From positions 85,862-149,861 of the forward strand of contig CAWHTU010000025.1 in the NCBI GenBank assembly GCA_963832305.1: a DNA stretch of 64,000 nt, read 5' to 3'. The position numbers and the translations under genes were made by a program. Every line of letters starts with the position of its first letter. The first letter of the stretch is position 1. Shown piece after piece: positions 1 to 7,543 of the stretch. The notes beneath the pieces were generated by a model. That model worked only from the letters and a program-made list of their open reading frames with translations, was not told the origin of the DNA and ran no database searches. Source of the stretch: Roseiarcus sp963832305. GTDB taxonomy: Bacteria; Pseudomonadota; Alphaproteobacteria; Rhizobiales; Beijerinckiaceae.

Positions 1-155
1 CCGGCGTCGAGCCCCCAGCCAAGCGTCGCGATCATGATCGGCAACGGCGCGAGATAGGCGAGCGCCATCGCGAGCACGCTCGGTTGCGTGCTGACGGCGA
101 ACAGCAGCGCGGCGGCGCACCCCGCTCCGATCGCGACCACAAATCGATGCAACAT
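1..155 (-). CDS. DUF2232 family membrane protein (N-terminal part, runs off the window)
   Basis: Only the first 51 residues lie inside the window. Reading leftward from an ATG at 155-153 gives MLHRFVVAIGAG followed by a hydrophobic stretch and then YLAPLPIMIATLGWGLDAG. That pattern of an N-terminal membrane helix followed by a P-L-P motif is typical of DUF2232, a multi-spanning protein of unknown function. In Rhizobiales it is commonly encoded between rpsR and rplI, and here it follows rpsR on the same strand after about 130 bp. The position supports the call more strongly than the short sequence does. Confidence 0.65.
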   Translation of the reverse strand, partial: MLHRFVVAIGAGCAAALLFAVSTQPSVLAMALAYLAPLPIMIATLGWGLDA

Positions 156-287
156 GACGAGCGCTGTCCCGCGTCGGTTGGCGGTTAGAAGGCGGCCGGC
201 GGGCCGCCTCCAGCTGCCGCCGCGACCGGTCTTAAGCCGAACGCGGCGGTTCGAAACTTCAACGGCGGCGACGCCGCCTGGAAGCCG

Positions 288-524
288 TCAGCGGATCACG
301 TAGGGCAAAAGGCCCAGGAACCGGGCGCGTTTGATCGCCTGCGCGAGCTCGCGCTGCTTGCCGGCGCTGACCGCCGTGATCCGCGACGGCACGATCTTGC
401 CGCGTTCGGAAATGTAGCGCGACAGAAGACGGGTGTCCTTGTAGTCGATCTTCGGCGCGTTGGCCCCTGAAAATGGGCACGACTTGCGGCGGCGAAAAAA
501 CGGGCGGCGGGGAGAGACGGCCAT
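288..524 (-). CDS. rpsR: 30S ribosomal protein S18
   Basis: The 78-residue product is a full-length S18, which binds the platform of the small subunit together with S6. The basic N-terminus (RRPFFRRRKSCPFSG) and the core ending in KRARFLGLLPYVIR are diagnostic. The conserved block IDYKDTRLLSRYISERGKIVPSRITAVSAGKQRELAQAIKRAR is present without gaps. Its ATG overlaps the rpsF stop codon by one base (TGATG), so the two genes are translationally coupled in one leftward transcript. Confidence 0.97.
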   Translation of the reverse strand: MAVSPRRPFFRRRKSCPFSGANAPKIDYKDTRLLSRYISERGKIVPSRITAVSAGKQRELAQAIKRARFLGLLPYVIR

Positions 525-985
525 CAGCTGACTCCAACATTTGCATCATCACGGGGGCGGCGCGGCGGGCGATCGCCCCGGTCCGGCCGGTCGCCGCGAT
601 CGCCACGGTCCGGCCGGTCGCCGCGCGGTCCGCGCGGTCCGCGATCGTCGCGGTCGCCGTCGTCGCGCTTACGCAACATCGCCGACGGGCCGGCTTCATG
701 CTCGTCGACGCGGATGGTTAGGTAGCGGATGACATCCTCGTTGAGACTGAGCAGGCGCTCGATCTCCGTCACCGCCTCGGACGGGCCGGAGATATTGAGC
801 AAGGTAAAATGCGCCTTGCGGTTCTTCTTGACGCGGAAGGCCAGCGACTTCAGTCCCCAGGGCTCGACCTTGGTGACCGCGCCGCCGAGCGAGGCGATTT
901 TCGATTTGATCTGCTCCGTCAGCGTCTCGACTTGCTGCGGCGTGACGTCCTGGCGCGCCAGGAAGATGTGCTCGTAGAGAGCCAT
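524..985 (-). CDS. rpsF: 30S ribosomal protein S6
   Basis: S6 forms a heterodimer with S18 on the 30S platform. The body MALYEHIFLARQDVTPQQVETLTEQ through DVIRYLTIRVDEHEAGPSAML is the normal S6 fold of about 100 residues. The start at 985 is chosen because GGAAAGG lies about seven bases upstream on the minus strand; an earlier TTG at 1000 sits inside that Shine-Dalgarno sequence. The last 45 or so residues are a low-complexity Arg/Asp/Gly tail built on repeated GDRPDRGDR units, longer than in most S6 proteins but seen in alphaproteobacteria. It is the first gene of the rpsF-rpsR-DUF2232 transcript. Confidence 0.96.
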   Translation of the reverse strand: MALYEHIFLARQDVTPQQVETLTEQIKSKIASLGGAVTKVEPWGLKSLAFRVKKNRKAHFTLLNISGPSEAVTEIERLLSLNEDVIRYLTIRVDEHEAGPSAMLRKRDDGDRDDRGPRGPRGDRPDRGDRGDRPDRGDRPPRRPRDDANVGVS

Positions 986-1314
986 TTCGTGCCTTTCCAA
1001 CTCTTCAAGCCACGTCCCACGCAGAGCCCTTCGAGCCCGGGAAAGGCTCGAACCGGATCGTTCGAAGGCGGGAACACGGGAGGACGGACGCTCAAGCGCC
1101 CTGCCGCATGCTCATTCCTGAACCCGCGGCCCTCCGTTCAGCCCCCAGCGGGACGCAACGAAGCGGCGTTCATATGGAAACATCAGCGCCGTGGCAAGGA
1201 AAATCCTGCAAAGCCGGGCAGGGGACGCCGCGAAATGGAACGAACGGCCGGGCGTGACGTTGCCGTTGGATCGAATCGCGAAAGCGGGATCCATGCCAAC
1301 CAGGGAACACGAAG
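986..1314. other. Intergenic region between divergent rpsF and the DUF892 gene
   Basis: These 329 bases separate the leftward ribosomal operon from the rightward DUF892 gene, so they should hold two divergent promoters. I see no convincing coding sequence; open frames here are shadows. The right end carries an AGGGAAC stretch about 13 bases before the ATG at 1315, a plausible ribosome binding site for that gene. Confidence 0.5.
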
Positions 1315-1818
1315 ATGGGCATTTTCTCCAAGGACATCCGGACAATGGACGACCTGTTCGTCCACCAGCTCAAGGATATCTACTACGCGGAAAAACGAAT
1401 CGTTGGCGCGCTGCCGCAAATGATCGAAAAGGCCACGGCGCCGCAACTCAAGTCGGCGTTCGAAGCCCACCTCGGCGAAACGAGAAACCACGTAAAACGG
1501 GTCGAGCAGGTTTTCCAAATGCATGGCGTCACGCCGGAAACAGTCGGCTGCCCTGCGATCGACGGGATCATTGAGGAGGCCGAGGAAGTCGCCGGCGACG
1601 TCGAGGATAAGCGCGTCCTGGACGCGGCTTTAATCGCCGCGGCGCAGGCGGTCGAGCACTACGAAATGACCCGCTACGGGACGCTCATCGCCTGGGCGAA
1701 CGCGCTTGGCCGCAGCGACTGCGGCAGCGTGCTCAAGGCGAATCTCAACGAGGAAGAAGCGGCGGACAAGAAATTGACCAAGATTGCCGAAAGCGGCGTT
1801 AACGCCGCCGCTGCGTAA
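1315..1818 (+). CDS. YciE/YciF-type ferritin-like protein (DUF892)
   Basis: The 167-residue product matches the DUF892 (YciF/YciE) family, small four-helix ferritin-like proteins linked to general stress. The opening FSKDIRTMDDLFVHQLKDIYYAEKRIVGALPQMIEKA is the family signature. Glu and His residues spread through the helices (AEKR, EAHLGETRNHVKR, AVEHYEMTRYGT) are candidate di-iron ligands. The usual family length is about 160-170 residues, so it is complete. It is monocistronic: an inverted repeat that could terminate it follows within 10 bases. The biochemical function of the family is poorly defined, so a ferroxidase role is inference. Confidence 0.88.
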   Translation: MGIFSKDIRTMDDLFVHQLKDIYYAEKRIVGALPQMIEKATAPQLKSAFEAHLGETRNHVKRVEQVFQMHGVTPETVGCPAIDGIIEEAEEVAGDVEDKRVLDAALIAAAQAVEHYEMTRYGTLIAWANALGRSDCGSVLKANLNEEEAADKKLTKIAESGVNAAAA

Positions 1819-1825
1819 ACCCGGA

Positions 1826-1871
1826 CGCGCCTCGAGGCGGGCTGGCCGGATCGCCCGCTTCGAGAGGCGCG
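1826..1871 (+). terminator. Candidate terminator hairpin after the DUF892 gene
   Basis: The outer arms CGCGCCTC (1826-1833) and GAGGCGCG (1864-1871) are complementary, and an inner pair GCGGGC / GCCCGC lies between them. No clear T-tract follows, so it may be only a 3' stabilising hairpin or may serve both this gene and the convergent DUF2795 gene. Confidence 0.4.
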
Positions 1872-1892
1872 ACTCCGCTCAACTTGTCCCTG

Positions 1893-2126
1893 CTATGGCT
1901 TCACATCGATGACGCCCGTCTGCGGCGCCTGATCGGCGTCTCGCGTCGCCTCGGCGAGATCGGCCAAGCTTTCGAACCTAGCGCCTTCAGGCAGGGCCGC
2001 GAGAATTTCCAGGGCGTCTTGTCCGGCGCTGCGGTTCCTGGCGCGCTCGATCAAGTCTGCCTTCGAGGCGGGGAAGGCCATCCCTTTCACGGCGTGAATG
2101 ACGTTCGCGGACGCATATCCGATCAT
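1893..2126 (-). CDS. DUF2795 domain protein
   Basis: From the ATG at 2126 the product is 77 residues: MIGYASANVIHAVKGMAFPASKADLIERARNRSAG, then LEILAALPEGARFESLADLAEA. This matches the small DUF2795 domain, in which a chain segment that lowers the barrier between residues ends in a conserved L..LP...Y/F.s..D...A pattern. Its function is unknown. An upstream start at 2165 would add 13 residues (MAVSLGDPDGGDD) that do not belong to the domain. It is convergent with the DUF892 gene. Confidence 0.6.
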   Translation of the reverse strand: MIGYASANVIHAVKGMAFPASKADLIERARNRSAGQDALEILAALPEGARFESLADLAEATRDADQAPQTGVIDVKP

Positions 2127-2327
2127 ATCGTCGCCTCCATCTGGGTCGCCAAGCGAAACGGCCAAGCTTTCGCCAGAACTCGGCGCGCCGCGGTTCGTTC
2201 CGGAAATTTGCGGGCTTCTCAGCTCCCGTTTGAACAGGAGAGCGGCTCCTGCTGGCCGAAGAGGCTTCCGCGCGCATACGGAAGAAACGCCTCGCTCAGG
2301 GCCGGCGGCAATGTTTGTTCTGCTGAC

Positions 2328-3098
2328 TCAGCCGGGAGACCGGAAGGCGAGGATCTTGTCCGACCGGAAATCGTAGAGCTTGCCGGTCTCTGTCCAAGCG
2401 GGCGAGCAGAGTTCCGCGATCTTGGGCGCGAGCTCCTGAGGCGCGCGCAGCGTCGTCGGATCTTCGCCCGGCATCGCGGTTGCGCGCATCGCCGTTCTGA
2501 GCGGCCCGGGATCGACGAGCATGACGCGGATCGTCGATGTGTTGAGCGTCTCCGCGGCATAGGTGCGGGCGAGCGCGTCGAGCGCCGCCTTCGAAGTCGC
2601 ATAGGGGCCCCAATAGGCGCGCAGTTCCGCGCGGCTCGCGACGCCGGAGGTGATGAACACGACCCGGCCGGCGGCGGAGCGGCGCAGCAGCGGATCGAGC
2701 GACCGGATGAGGCGCCAGTTGGCGGTGACGTTCACCGCCATGACGTCGTCCCAGGTCTTCGGGTCGAGGTGGTGGAGAGGGGACAGAAGGCCCAGGACGC
2801 CGGCGTTGCCGACAAACGCGTCGAGCCGGCCCCAGCGGCGGTAGAGCGCTTCTCCCAGCCGGTCGATGGCGGCGAAGTCGCGCAGGTCCATCGGCACAAG
2901 GGTCGTCCCGCCCGGATCGGCGTTCGGGAGGGCGCGGATCTCGTCGTCGAGCTCCTCGAGGCCGCCCTGGGTGCGGGCCAGCGCCACAACATGCGCGCCC
3001 GACGCGGCCAGGGCGACGGCCGCGGCGCGGCCGATGCCGCGGGAGGCCCCGGTGACCAGCGCGATGCGGGGCGATGCGTCAGGGCTCGACTCGCTCAA
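2328..3098 (-). CDS. Short-chain dehydrogenase/reductase (SDR), NAD(P)-dependent
   Basis: This 256-residue protein is a classical SDR. The dinucleotide-binding motif TGASRGIG is near residues 17-24, DLRD follows the second strand, NAGVLG is the NAG motif, and the active site is an S-Y-K set (ITSGVASRAELRAYWGPYATSKAAL). The DPGPLRTAMRATAMPGEDP segment resembles YciK-like reductases of unknown substrate. It lies alone on the minus strand, divergent from ihfA. The substrate cannot be read from the sequence. Confidence 0.88.
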   Translation of the reverse strand: MSESSPDASPRIALVTGASRGIGRAAAVALAASGAHVVALARTQGGLEELDDEIRALPNADPGGTTLVPMDLRDFAAIDRLGEALYRRWGRLDAFVGNAGVLGLLSPLHHLDPKTWDDVMAVNVTANWRLIRSLDPLLRRSAAGRVVFITSGVASRAELRAYWGPYATSKAALDALARTYAAETLNTSTIRVMLVDPGPLRTAMRATAMPGEDPTTLRAPQELAPKIAELCSPAWTETGKLYDFRSDKILAFRSPG

Positions 3099-3382
3099 TC
3101 GACACTCCTTCCGTCATTTGCTAGGCTTGGCTTCGGGGCATGATCGCGGGCCGGCGCGAGACGATGGGAGGCCGGGCCGCGGCGGCGTCGATCGCGCAGG
3201 ACACGCGACCTTGCAAAAGTAGATTTTCATTGGCGCCGATACTAGGCTGCGCGCTTATGGACTTGCGGTGACCGAAAAGAAAGTCCGACGCGGAAACGAC
3301 AAAGTGGGCCGCGCCCTTTTGGGTCCTGCGCGGGGCCGGGGACCGGCGTCGCGAGCGAGGCGGAAATTATTTGGGGCTCGAT

Positions 3383-3739
3383 ATGGCGAACGCTAGGCTT
3401 GGCGGCGAAACTAGACTTGGGCGGGAAACGGGAAAGACGGTCACGCGGGCCGACCTCTCTGAAATCGTATATCAGAAGGTCGGATTGTCGCGAACCGAGT
3501 TGGCGGAACTGGTTCAGTCGGTTCTGGACGAAATCTGTGATGCGGCCGCGCGGGGCGAGACCGTCAAGCTGTCCGGCTTCGGCTCGTTCGTGGTGCGCTC
3601 CAAGGGGGAGCGCGTGGGGCGCAATCCGAAGACCGGCGTCGAAGTGCCGATCCTTCCTCGCCGGGTGATGGTGTTCAAGCCGTCCAACGTGCTCAAGGCC
3701 AAGATCAACGGGCGCGATCACACGTCCGAAAAAGACTAG
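3383..3739 (+). CDS. ihfA: Integration host factor subunit alpha
   Basis: IHF alpha pairs with IHF beta to bend DNA at sequence-specific sites. The core TVTRADLSEIVYQKVGLSRTELAELVQSVLDEI, then GETVKLSGFGSFVVRSKGERVGRNPKTGVEVPI, then RRVMVFKPSNVLKAKING is the complete HU/IHF fold with the conserved RNPKTG DNA-intercalating turn. The ATG at 3383 gives 118 residues; an upstream TTG at 3371 would add four. Rhizobiales usually encode fabH just upstream, but here the neighbour is a divergent SDR gene. The downstream merR gene is about 110 bp away on the same strand. Confidence 0.95.
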   Translation: MANARLGGETRLGRETGKTVTRADLSEIVYQKVGLSRTELAELVQSVLDEICDAAARGETVKLSGFGSFVVRSKGERVGRNPKTGVEVPILPRRVMVFKPSNVLKAKINGRDHTSEKD

Positions 3740-3847
3740 ACGCCGCTGCCGCCGGGCGCGGGCTCCCAGCCGGGCAGGGCGAGACGCGCCCGAACTGGCG
3801 TTTCCGTCCGGTTCGGCCGATAGTGGGTCGACGCGAACGGAGGCGCC

Positions 3848-4303
3848 ATGATTCTCCCAGCCCCGGCGGCCGCGGGCGGGCCGATCGAGAAGGGTCCCGA
3901 GGCCTATCGAACGATCCGCGAAGTCGCGGATTCGATGGATCTGCCGCAGCATGTGCTGCGCTTCTGGGAAACGCGATTTCCGCAGATCCGGCCGCTCAAG
4001 AGGGCCGGCGGCCGGCGGTATTACCGTCCCGAAGACATCGAGCGGCTGAGGCTCATCCGCCGCCTCCTGTACGACGAAGGCTACACGATCAAGGGCGTCC
4101 AGAAGCTGTTCAAGGAGCAGGGCGTCCAAGCGCTGTCGGTCGCCGCCGAGCCCGGGGGCGGCGCCGAGGCGGCAAAGGGCGCTCGCCTCAGCGCCCCCGC
4201 GTCAAAGCTCCTCGACGACGACCTCGTGGCGCTGCACGGCGCGTTCGCCGAAATCGTGGAGGCCGAGCGCATCCTGACCCAGGCGCGCACGCCAGCCCGG
4301 TGA
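3848..4303 (+). CDS. MerR family transcriptional regulator
   Basis: The 151-residue product has an N-terminal MerR winged helix-turn-helix: YRTIREVADSMDLPQHVLRFWETRFPQIRPLKRAGGRRYYRPEDIERLRLIRRLLYDEGYTIKGVQKLFKE, at about residues 20-90. The phrase VLRFWETRFPQI is typical of the subgroup encoded next to ihfA in alphaproteobacteria. There are no clustered cysteines of the metal-sensing type. The C-terminal third is Ala/Gly-rich with a short helix. The effector is unknown. Confidence 0.92.
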   Translation: MILPAPAAAGGPIEKGPEAYRTIREVADSMDLPQHVLRFWETRFPQIRPLKRAGGRRYYRPEDIERLRLIRRLLYDEGYTIKGVQKLFKEQGVQALSVAAEPGGGAEAAKGARLSAPASKLLDDDLVALHGAFAEIVEAERILTQARTPAR

Positions 4304-4363
4304 TGCAGGGGACCGCCGTCGCCGCATTGCGTCGCGCGGACGCGCTCACTATAAGGGCGGCGT

Positions 4364-4441
4364 CGGAGTGTAGCGCAGCCCGGTTAGCGCACTAGTCTGG
4401 GGGACTAGGGGTCGTGGGTTCGAATCCCGCCACTCCGACCA
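4364..4441 (+). tRNA. tRNA-Pro (anticodon GGG)
   Basis: A complete cloverleaf can be read. The acceptor arm is CGGAGTG paired with CACTCCG, the D stem is GCGC/GCGC, the anticodon stem is CTAGT/ACTAG around the loop CTGGGGG (anticodon GGG), and the T arm is GTGGG-TTCGAAT-CCCGC. The discriminator A at 4438 is followed by an encoded CCA (4439-4441). The length is 78 bases including CCA. The ihfA-merR-tRNA-Pro order is common in Rhizobiales. Confidence 0.96.
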
Positions 4442-4523
4442 TTCACCATATTCTTACAATTGCGCCCTTACATCTCTGTCTTCCTTTGCGCGCATCGGGC
4501 CGAATGGGGCAATCCCGGAATCA

Positions 4524-5168
4524 ATGAGCGACCATCCCGTCACGGCGATCGACATTGCGCTCAAGCCCGGCGAGGCGATGGTCCAGCGCGCCCGCGCCGA
4601 CAACGCGCGCCTTCTCAAGGCCTTTCCGGAGTTCTTCGCTCTGGACGCGACCCATCACCCGCACATGACGATGCTGCAGCAGTTCGTCCGCACCGCCGAC
4701 CTCCCGAAGGTCTACGCCGCGGCCAACGCGGTTCTGGCCAAAGAGAACGTGACCGGCTGGAGGCTCAAGGCCACCGGGTATTATTACATTCCTTCTCCGC
4801 CGCTCGGCATTGCCGGGGTCGTGGTCAAGCCGACGGAGGATTTGCTCCGTCTGCAGCGCGAGCTGCTCGACGCGGTCGCGCCATTCACCGAGCGGACCGG
4901 AAAGCCGGCCGCATTTTACAGCACCGAGGACGGGCGCGACATCCAGCCGGGACTTATCGAGTACGTCGCCGACTTCGTCACCGTGGCGGCCGGCAAAAAG
5001 TTCAATCCGCACGTCACGATCGGCGTCGCGCCTCAGACCTATCTCGACAAGATGTTCGCAGAGCCGTTCAAGGCGTTCACGTTTTCAGCCGTCGGAGCCG
5101 CGGTCTACCACCTCGGCACTTTCGGCGCCGTCCGCAAGGAGCTTCAAACATTGGCGCTCGCGCCCTAA
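4524..5168 (+). CDS. 2H phosphoesterase / 2'-5' RNA ligase-like protein
   Basis: The 214-residue product carries two H-x-T motifs spaced as in the 2H phosphoesterase superfamily: H47-M-T49 (within HHPHMTM) and H163-V-T (within NPHVTIGV). These form the symmetric active site in RNA 2',3'-cyclic phosphodiesterases and relatives such as LigT. The long spacing of about 115 residues and the YIPSPPLGIAGVVVKPT segment place it among less-studied bacterial 2H proteins. Substrate and direction of reaction are unknown. It sits alone downstream of tRNA-Pro. Confidence 0.75.
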   Translation: MSDHPVTAIDIALKPGEAMVQRARADNARLLKAFPEFFALDATHHPHMTMLQQFVRTADLPKVYAAANAVLAKENVTGWRLKATGYYYIPSPPLGIAGVVVKPTEDLLRLQRELLDAVAPFTERTGKPAAFYSTEDGRDIQPGLIEYVADFVTVAAGKKFNPHVTIGVAPQTYLDKMFAEPFKAFTFSAVGAAVYHLGTFGAVRKELQTLALAP

Positions 5169-5458
5169 GCACGGCGGCTGCCGCGCAACGCCCGCCGCGC
5201 AGCCTCGCGCGGGCGGCGGCGATCGCGGTTGCGGTTAGCCTTGTCGCGCCAGCGGCGGCCGAGACCCGATGCGCCGAACAGTGGCGAGCCGCTCGCGCGA
5301 CGGGAGTGACCGGTGGGGAAACCTGGCCCGAATTCCTTGCCCGATGCCGGGCAGCGGGATCGGGCCGGGCCGCCGCGGCGACCGCTCATGCGCCGCTGGC
5401 AAGCCCGGCTCGCTCCTGCGTCAAACCCTGCGATCGCTGCGCGCGTATCTGCGAATAA
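5150..5458 (+). CDS. Small secreted PsiF-like protein, start unresolved
   Basis: The frame reads a hydrophobic segment (SLARAAAIAVAVSLVAPAAA) ending in an AxA cleavage site, then ETRCAEQWRAARATGVTGGETWPEFLARCRAA, a motif found in short periplasmic alphaproteobacterial proteins resembling PsiF (C...W..A...G.TGG.TW..FL..CR). A short Cys-containing tail follows. No ATG, GTG or TTG precedes the signal peptide in frame; the only candidate is an ATT at 5150. The frame overlaps the end of the 2H gene by 19 bases. Either the start is non-standard or an indel has removed it. Confidence 0.45.
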   Translation: MGARALSTAAAAQRPPRSLARAAAIAVAVSLVAPAAAETRCAEQWRAARATGVTGGETWPEFLARCRAAGSGRAAAATAHAPLASPARSCVKPCDRCARICE

Positions 5459-5478
5459 CGCGCCTTGCGCCGGGCGCG
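5459..5478. terminator. Short GC hairpin between convergent genes
   Basis: CGCGCC (5459-5464) pairs with GGCGCG (5473-5478) exactly between the stop of the PsiF-like gene and the end of the DUF2165 gene. It could act in both directions. The stem is only six base pairs, so support is limited. Confidence 0.3.
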
Positions 5479-5480
5479 CC

Positions 5481-5972
5481 TCAAAGCTCGGCGTCCGGCT
5501 GGGCGACGAAGATGAGAACCAGAAGAATCGTCGCGACAATGCGAAACGCGGCCTGCTGGCCATTCCAGACTTGGGACTGCCACATCGCAAACCATTCGCC
5601 GCCGACGGCAAGAAACGCGAGGAACCAGACCAGAAATCCGCAACCCGCGCCGAAATAGACAAACCGCTTGGCCGCGTGAAAGTCTCGCGCTTTTCGTTTC
5701 CGCGCCCGCACGAGCTCGACCGTCGCAAGCGCGAACAGAACGGCTGTGGCCGCCTCGCCGAGAACGATCAGCCAAAACGCGATCGGCCAAAGAACAGGGA
5801 TGGGCAGGGCGTGGCTGGCCAGCGCGCTTCCGGGCATGATCGTGTCCATGCTGAGGACATGCTGGACGAACAAGAGATTCGACCCTGGATCCTGGACGTT
5901 TCCGGCGACGATGAAGGCGCATAGCATCGCAACGCCTGCGGTCATGAATATCTTGAGACCCCTTTCGATCAT
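5481..5972 (-). CDS. DUF2165 family integral membrane protein
   Basis: The 163-residue product has four predicted membrane helices, at about residues 7-25, 60-85, 105-125 and 138-158. The sequences NVQDPGSNLLFVQHVLSMDTI, PIAFWLIVLGEAATAVLFALA and EWFAMWQSQVWNGQQAAFRI match DUF2165, predicted small integral membrane proteins of unknown function. The length is normal for the family. It lies alone, convergent with the PsiF-like gene. Confidence 0.87.
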   Translation of the reverse strand: MIERGLKIFMTAGVAMLCAFIVAGNVQDPGSNLLFVQHVLSMDTIMPGSALASHALPIPVLWPIAFWLIVLGEAATAVLFALATVELVRARKRKARDFHAAKRFVYFGAGCGFLVWFLAFLAVGGEWFAMWQSQVWNGQQAAFRIVATILLVLIFVAQPDAEL

Positions 5973-6042
5973 CGTCGCACCCCTCGCACGCTAATTCATC
6001 CAGGCGTTGCGGGATCCCCTTTTTCTCGGCGAAGGAGCGCCT

Positions 6043-6585
6043 TCACGATCGTATCTCGGCGTCGCCGCACGCCGGAGCGACGGCAAATTTGGGAAACAGC
6101 GGCACAAGGCAAACCTTTATTGCCGGCTTGGTCGCGTCGTAGAGGACGACCACATTCATCGTCATGTAGTAGTTGGGCGGGGGCGATTGACTATATTGCG
6201 GCGTGAGAACCATCGCATTCGGATCCACCTCGAACCCGAACGGCGCTTTCCAGCATCCCGGACGCCAAACGATTTCGGTTGGCGGGACCAGCGATCCCAG
6301 CTTCGCGTCGGTTGGAATCGCCCATCGGATGTCGACGGCCCCGTCGTTCACGCAGAAGAACTGGGTCTTCGTCTTGAAGTCGAGGATGACTGCGGTCGGT
6401 CCTTGCTCACAATGGGCGGTGAGAAACGCCGTATGGTAGCCGCCCAGGCACTGTCCCGCGTCCCAGAAGACGGCCACGCCAGATTGCGCGGCGACGTCGC
6501 CGGCCTGAGCGTGCGAGGGCGAGACTGAAGCCGCCGCGAGCCACAAGGCGCCGATGCCCGCGACGTATCGCCGAGATGAGACCAT
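6043..6585 (-). CDS. Exported hypothetical protein
   Basis: The ATG at 6585 is preceded by AAGGAG at a normal distance and gives 180 residues. An N-terminal signal peptide (MVSSRRYVAGIGALWLAAASVSPSHA) is followed by a mature domain with paired cysteines (GQCLGGYHTAFLTAHCEQG, FFCVNDG, PGCWKAP, VCLVPLF) that may form disulfides in the periplasm. The Pro/Tyr stretch SPPPNYYMTMNVVVLYD looks like the edge of a beta domain. I do not recognise the family. Confidence 0.65.
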   Translation of the reverse strand: MVSSRRYVAGIGALWLAAASVSPSHAQAGDVAAQSGVAVFWDAGQCLGGYHTAFLTAHCEQGPTAVILDFKTKTQFFCVNDGAVDIRWAIPTDAKLGSLVPPTEIVWRPGCWKAPFGFEVDPNAMVLTPQYSQSPPPNYYMTMNVVVLYDATKPAIKVCLVPLFPKFAVAPACGDAEIRS

Positions 6586-6765
6586 GCCCACTCCTTGGCC
6601 CACGCGGTGTGGCAGGCGACCGGGCGCCGGATCGTGGTTTTACGCGGTCTTCGTGTGTCGAAGCAACTCACCCCGCGTGCCGCCTCGCCGCAGTCCCGCC
6701 CGCGCCCTCTACGCGAGCTTGAGCAGCGGGCAGGGCGACTGCCCTGCGGGAGGAGGAGGCTGGCC

Positions 6766-7197
6766 TCATGTCCTGACGATCCGCGCCTGCCGCCGCGCCA
6801 CCCACATCAGCCCCGAGACGGCGAACCACGCGATTGCAGCCAGCGCAAGGGATCCAGCCGGGGCGTCCCGCGCGAACAGCCACATGACTGCCGCGAACAC
6901 GCCCAGTCCCACGCTGCCAAGTCCGCTGCCCGCGGCGTCGAGCGCCGCAGCGTCTTTGCCTCGCTCTCGGCCTTGCAGCCCCTTTTCTTCCTTTCGCCTG
7001 CGCTCGTGTTTTTCAATCAGCGTCGCGCTCGCGCAGAAGATCGCGGGCAGGGCAAGAAACAATCCCCCCGTGACCGGGCCCCAGACGTCGGCGACCAGGC
7101 CGGCCATGACCGTAGCCAGTCCGCCGAGGACAAACCGCGCCAGGTGCTCGGACCAGCGACTCTCCGCGAGAGCGGAGAATTTGAAACGTACGACCAT
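6766..7197 (-). CDS. DUF3147-like membrane protein
   Basis: The ATG at 7197 gives 143 residues. The helices FVLGGLATVMAGLVADVWGPVTGGLFLALPAIFCASATLI and, after a charged linker (EKHERRRKEEKGLQGRERGKD), VGLGVFAAVMWLFA and ALAAIAWFAVSGLMWV suggest four membrane spans. The first half resembles the neighbouring DUF3147 protein (GG...A..AD...P...GL....P....A), so the two may be related subunits. It starts two bases after the stop of that gene, so the pair is co-transcribed. Function is unknown. Confidence 0.7.
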   Translation of the reverse strand: MVVRFKFSALAESRWSEHLARFVLGGLATVMAGLVADVWGPVTGGLFLALPAIFCASATLIEKHERRRKEEKGLQGRERGKDAAALDAAGSGLGSVGLGVFAAVMWLFARDAPAGSLALAAIAWFAVSGLMWVARRQARIVRT

Positions 7198-7199
7198 GC

Positions 7200-7538
7200 C
7201 TACCCCAGTAGCGCCTGCTTGAGGCCAAGGGCCACGCCAAGCCATGCGACGCTCGCGGTCAAAGTCGCGGTCAGCGCCGAGCAGCGCACGCGCATGAGCA
7301 GCTGGCAGACAAGCAGGCTGTAGGCGCCGAAGGCGATCGCGCCAAGGATCATCGACCGCGCTTCGGTGGCGACATAACCGCCGCCATGCTCGAAGAACGC
7401 GAGCGAGAGCGTGACGAGAGCGACGGAAGGGGCGGCTCCAAACAGGCCGGCAAAACTTTTGGGGCGCAGTATGTCTGCCAATACCGCGAACACTGAGACG
7501 ATGAGGCCTCCGGCGACAAATCGGATCACGTAGTCCAT
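7200..7538 (-). CDS. DUF3147 family membrane protein
   Basis: This 112-residue protein has four close-packed hydrophobic helices. The opening MDYVIRFVAGGLIVSVFAVLADILRPKSFAGLFGAAPSVALVTLSLAF is characteristic of DUF3147, predicted inner-membrane proteins of unknown function. It lies five bases downstream of ppa and two bases upstream of the related 143-residue gene. The three genes therefore look like one leftward transcript. Confidence 0.82.
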   Translation of the reverse strand: MDYVIRFVAGGLIVSVFAVLADILRPKSFAGLFGAAPSVALVTLSLAFFEHGGGYVATEARSMILGAIAFGAYSLLVCQLLMRVRCSALTATLTASVAWLGVALGLKQALLG

Positions 7539-7543
7539 CGCAA

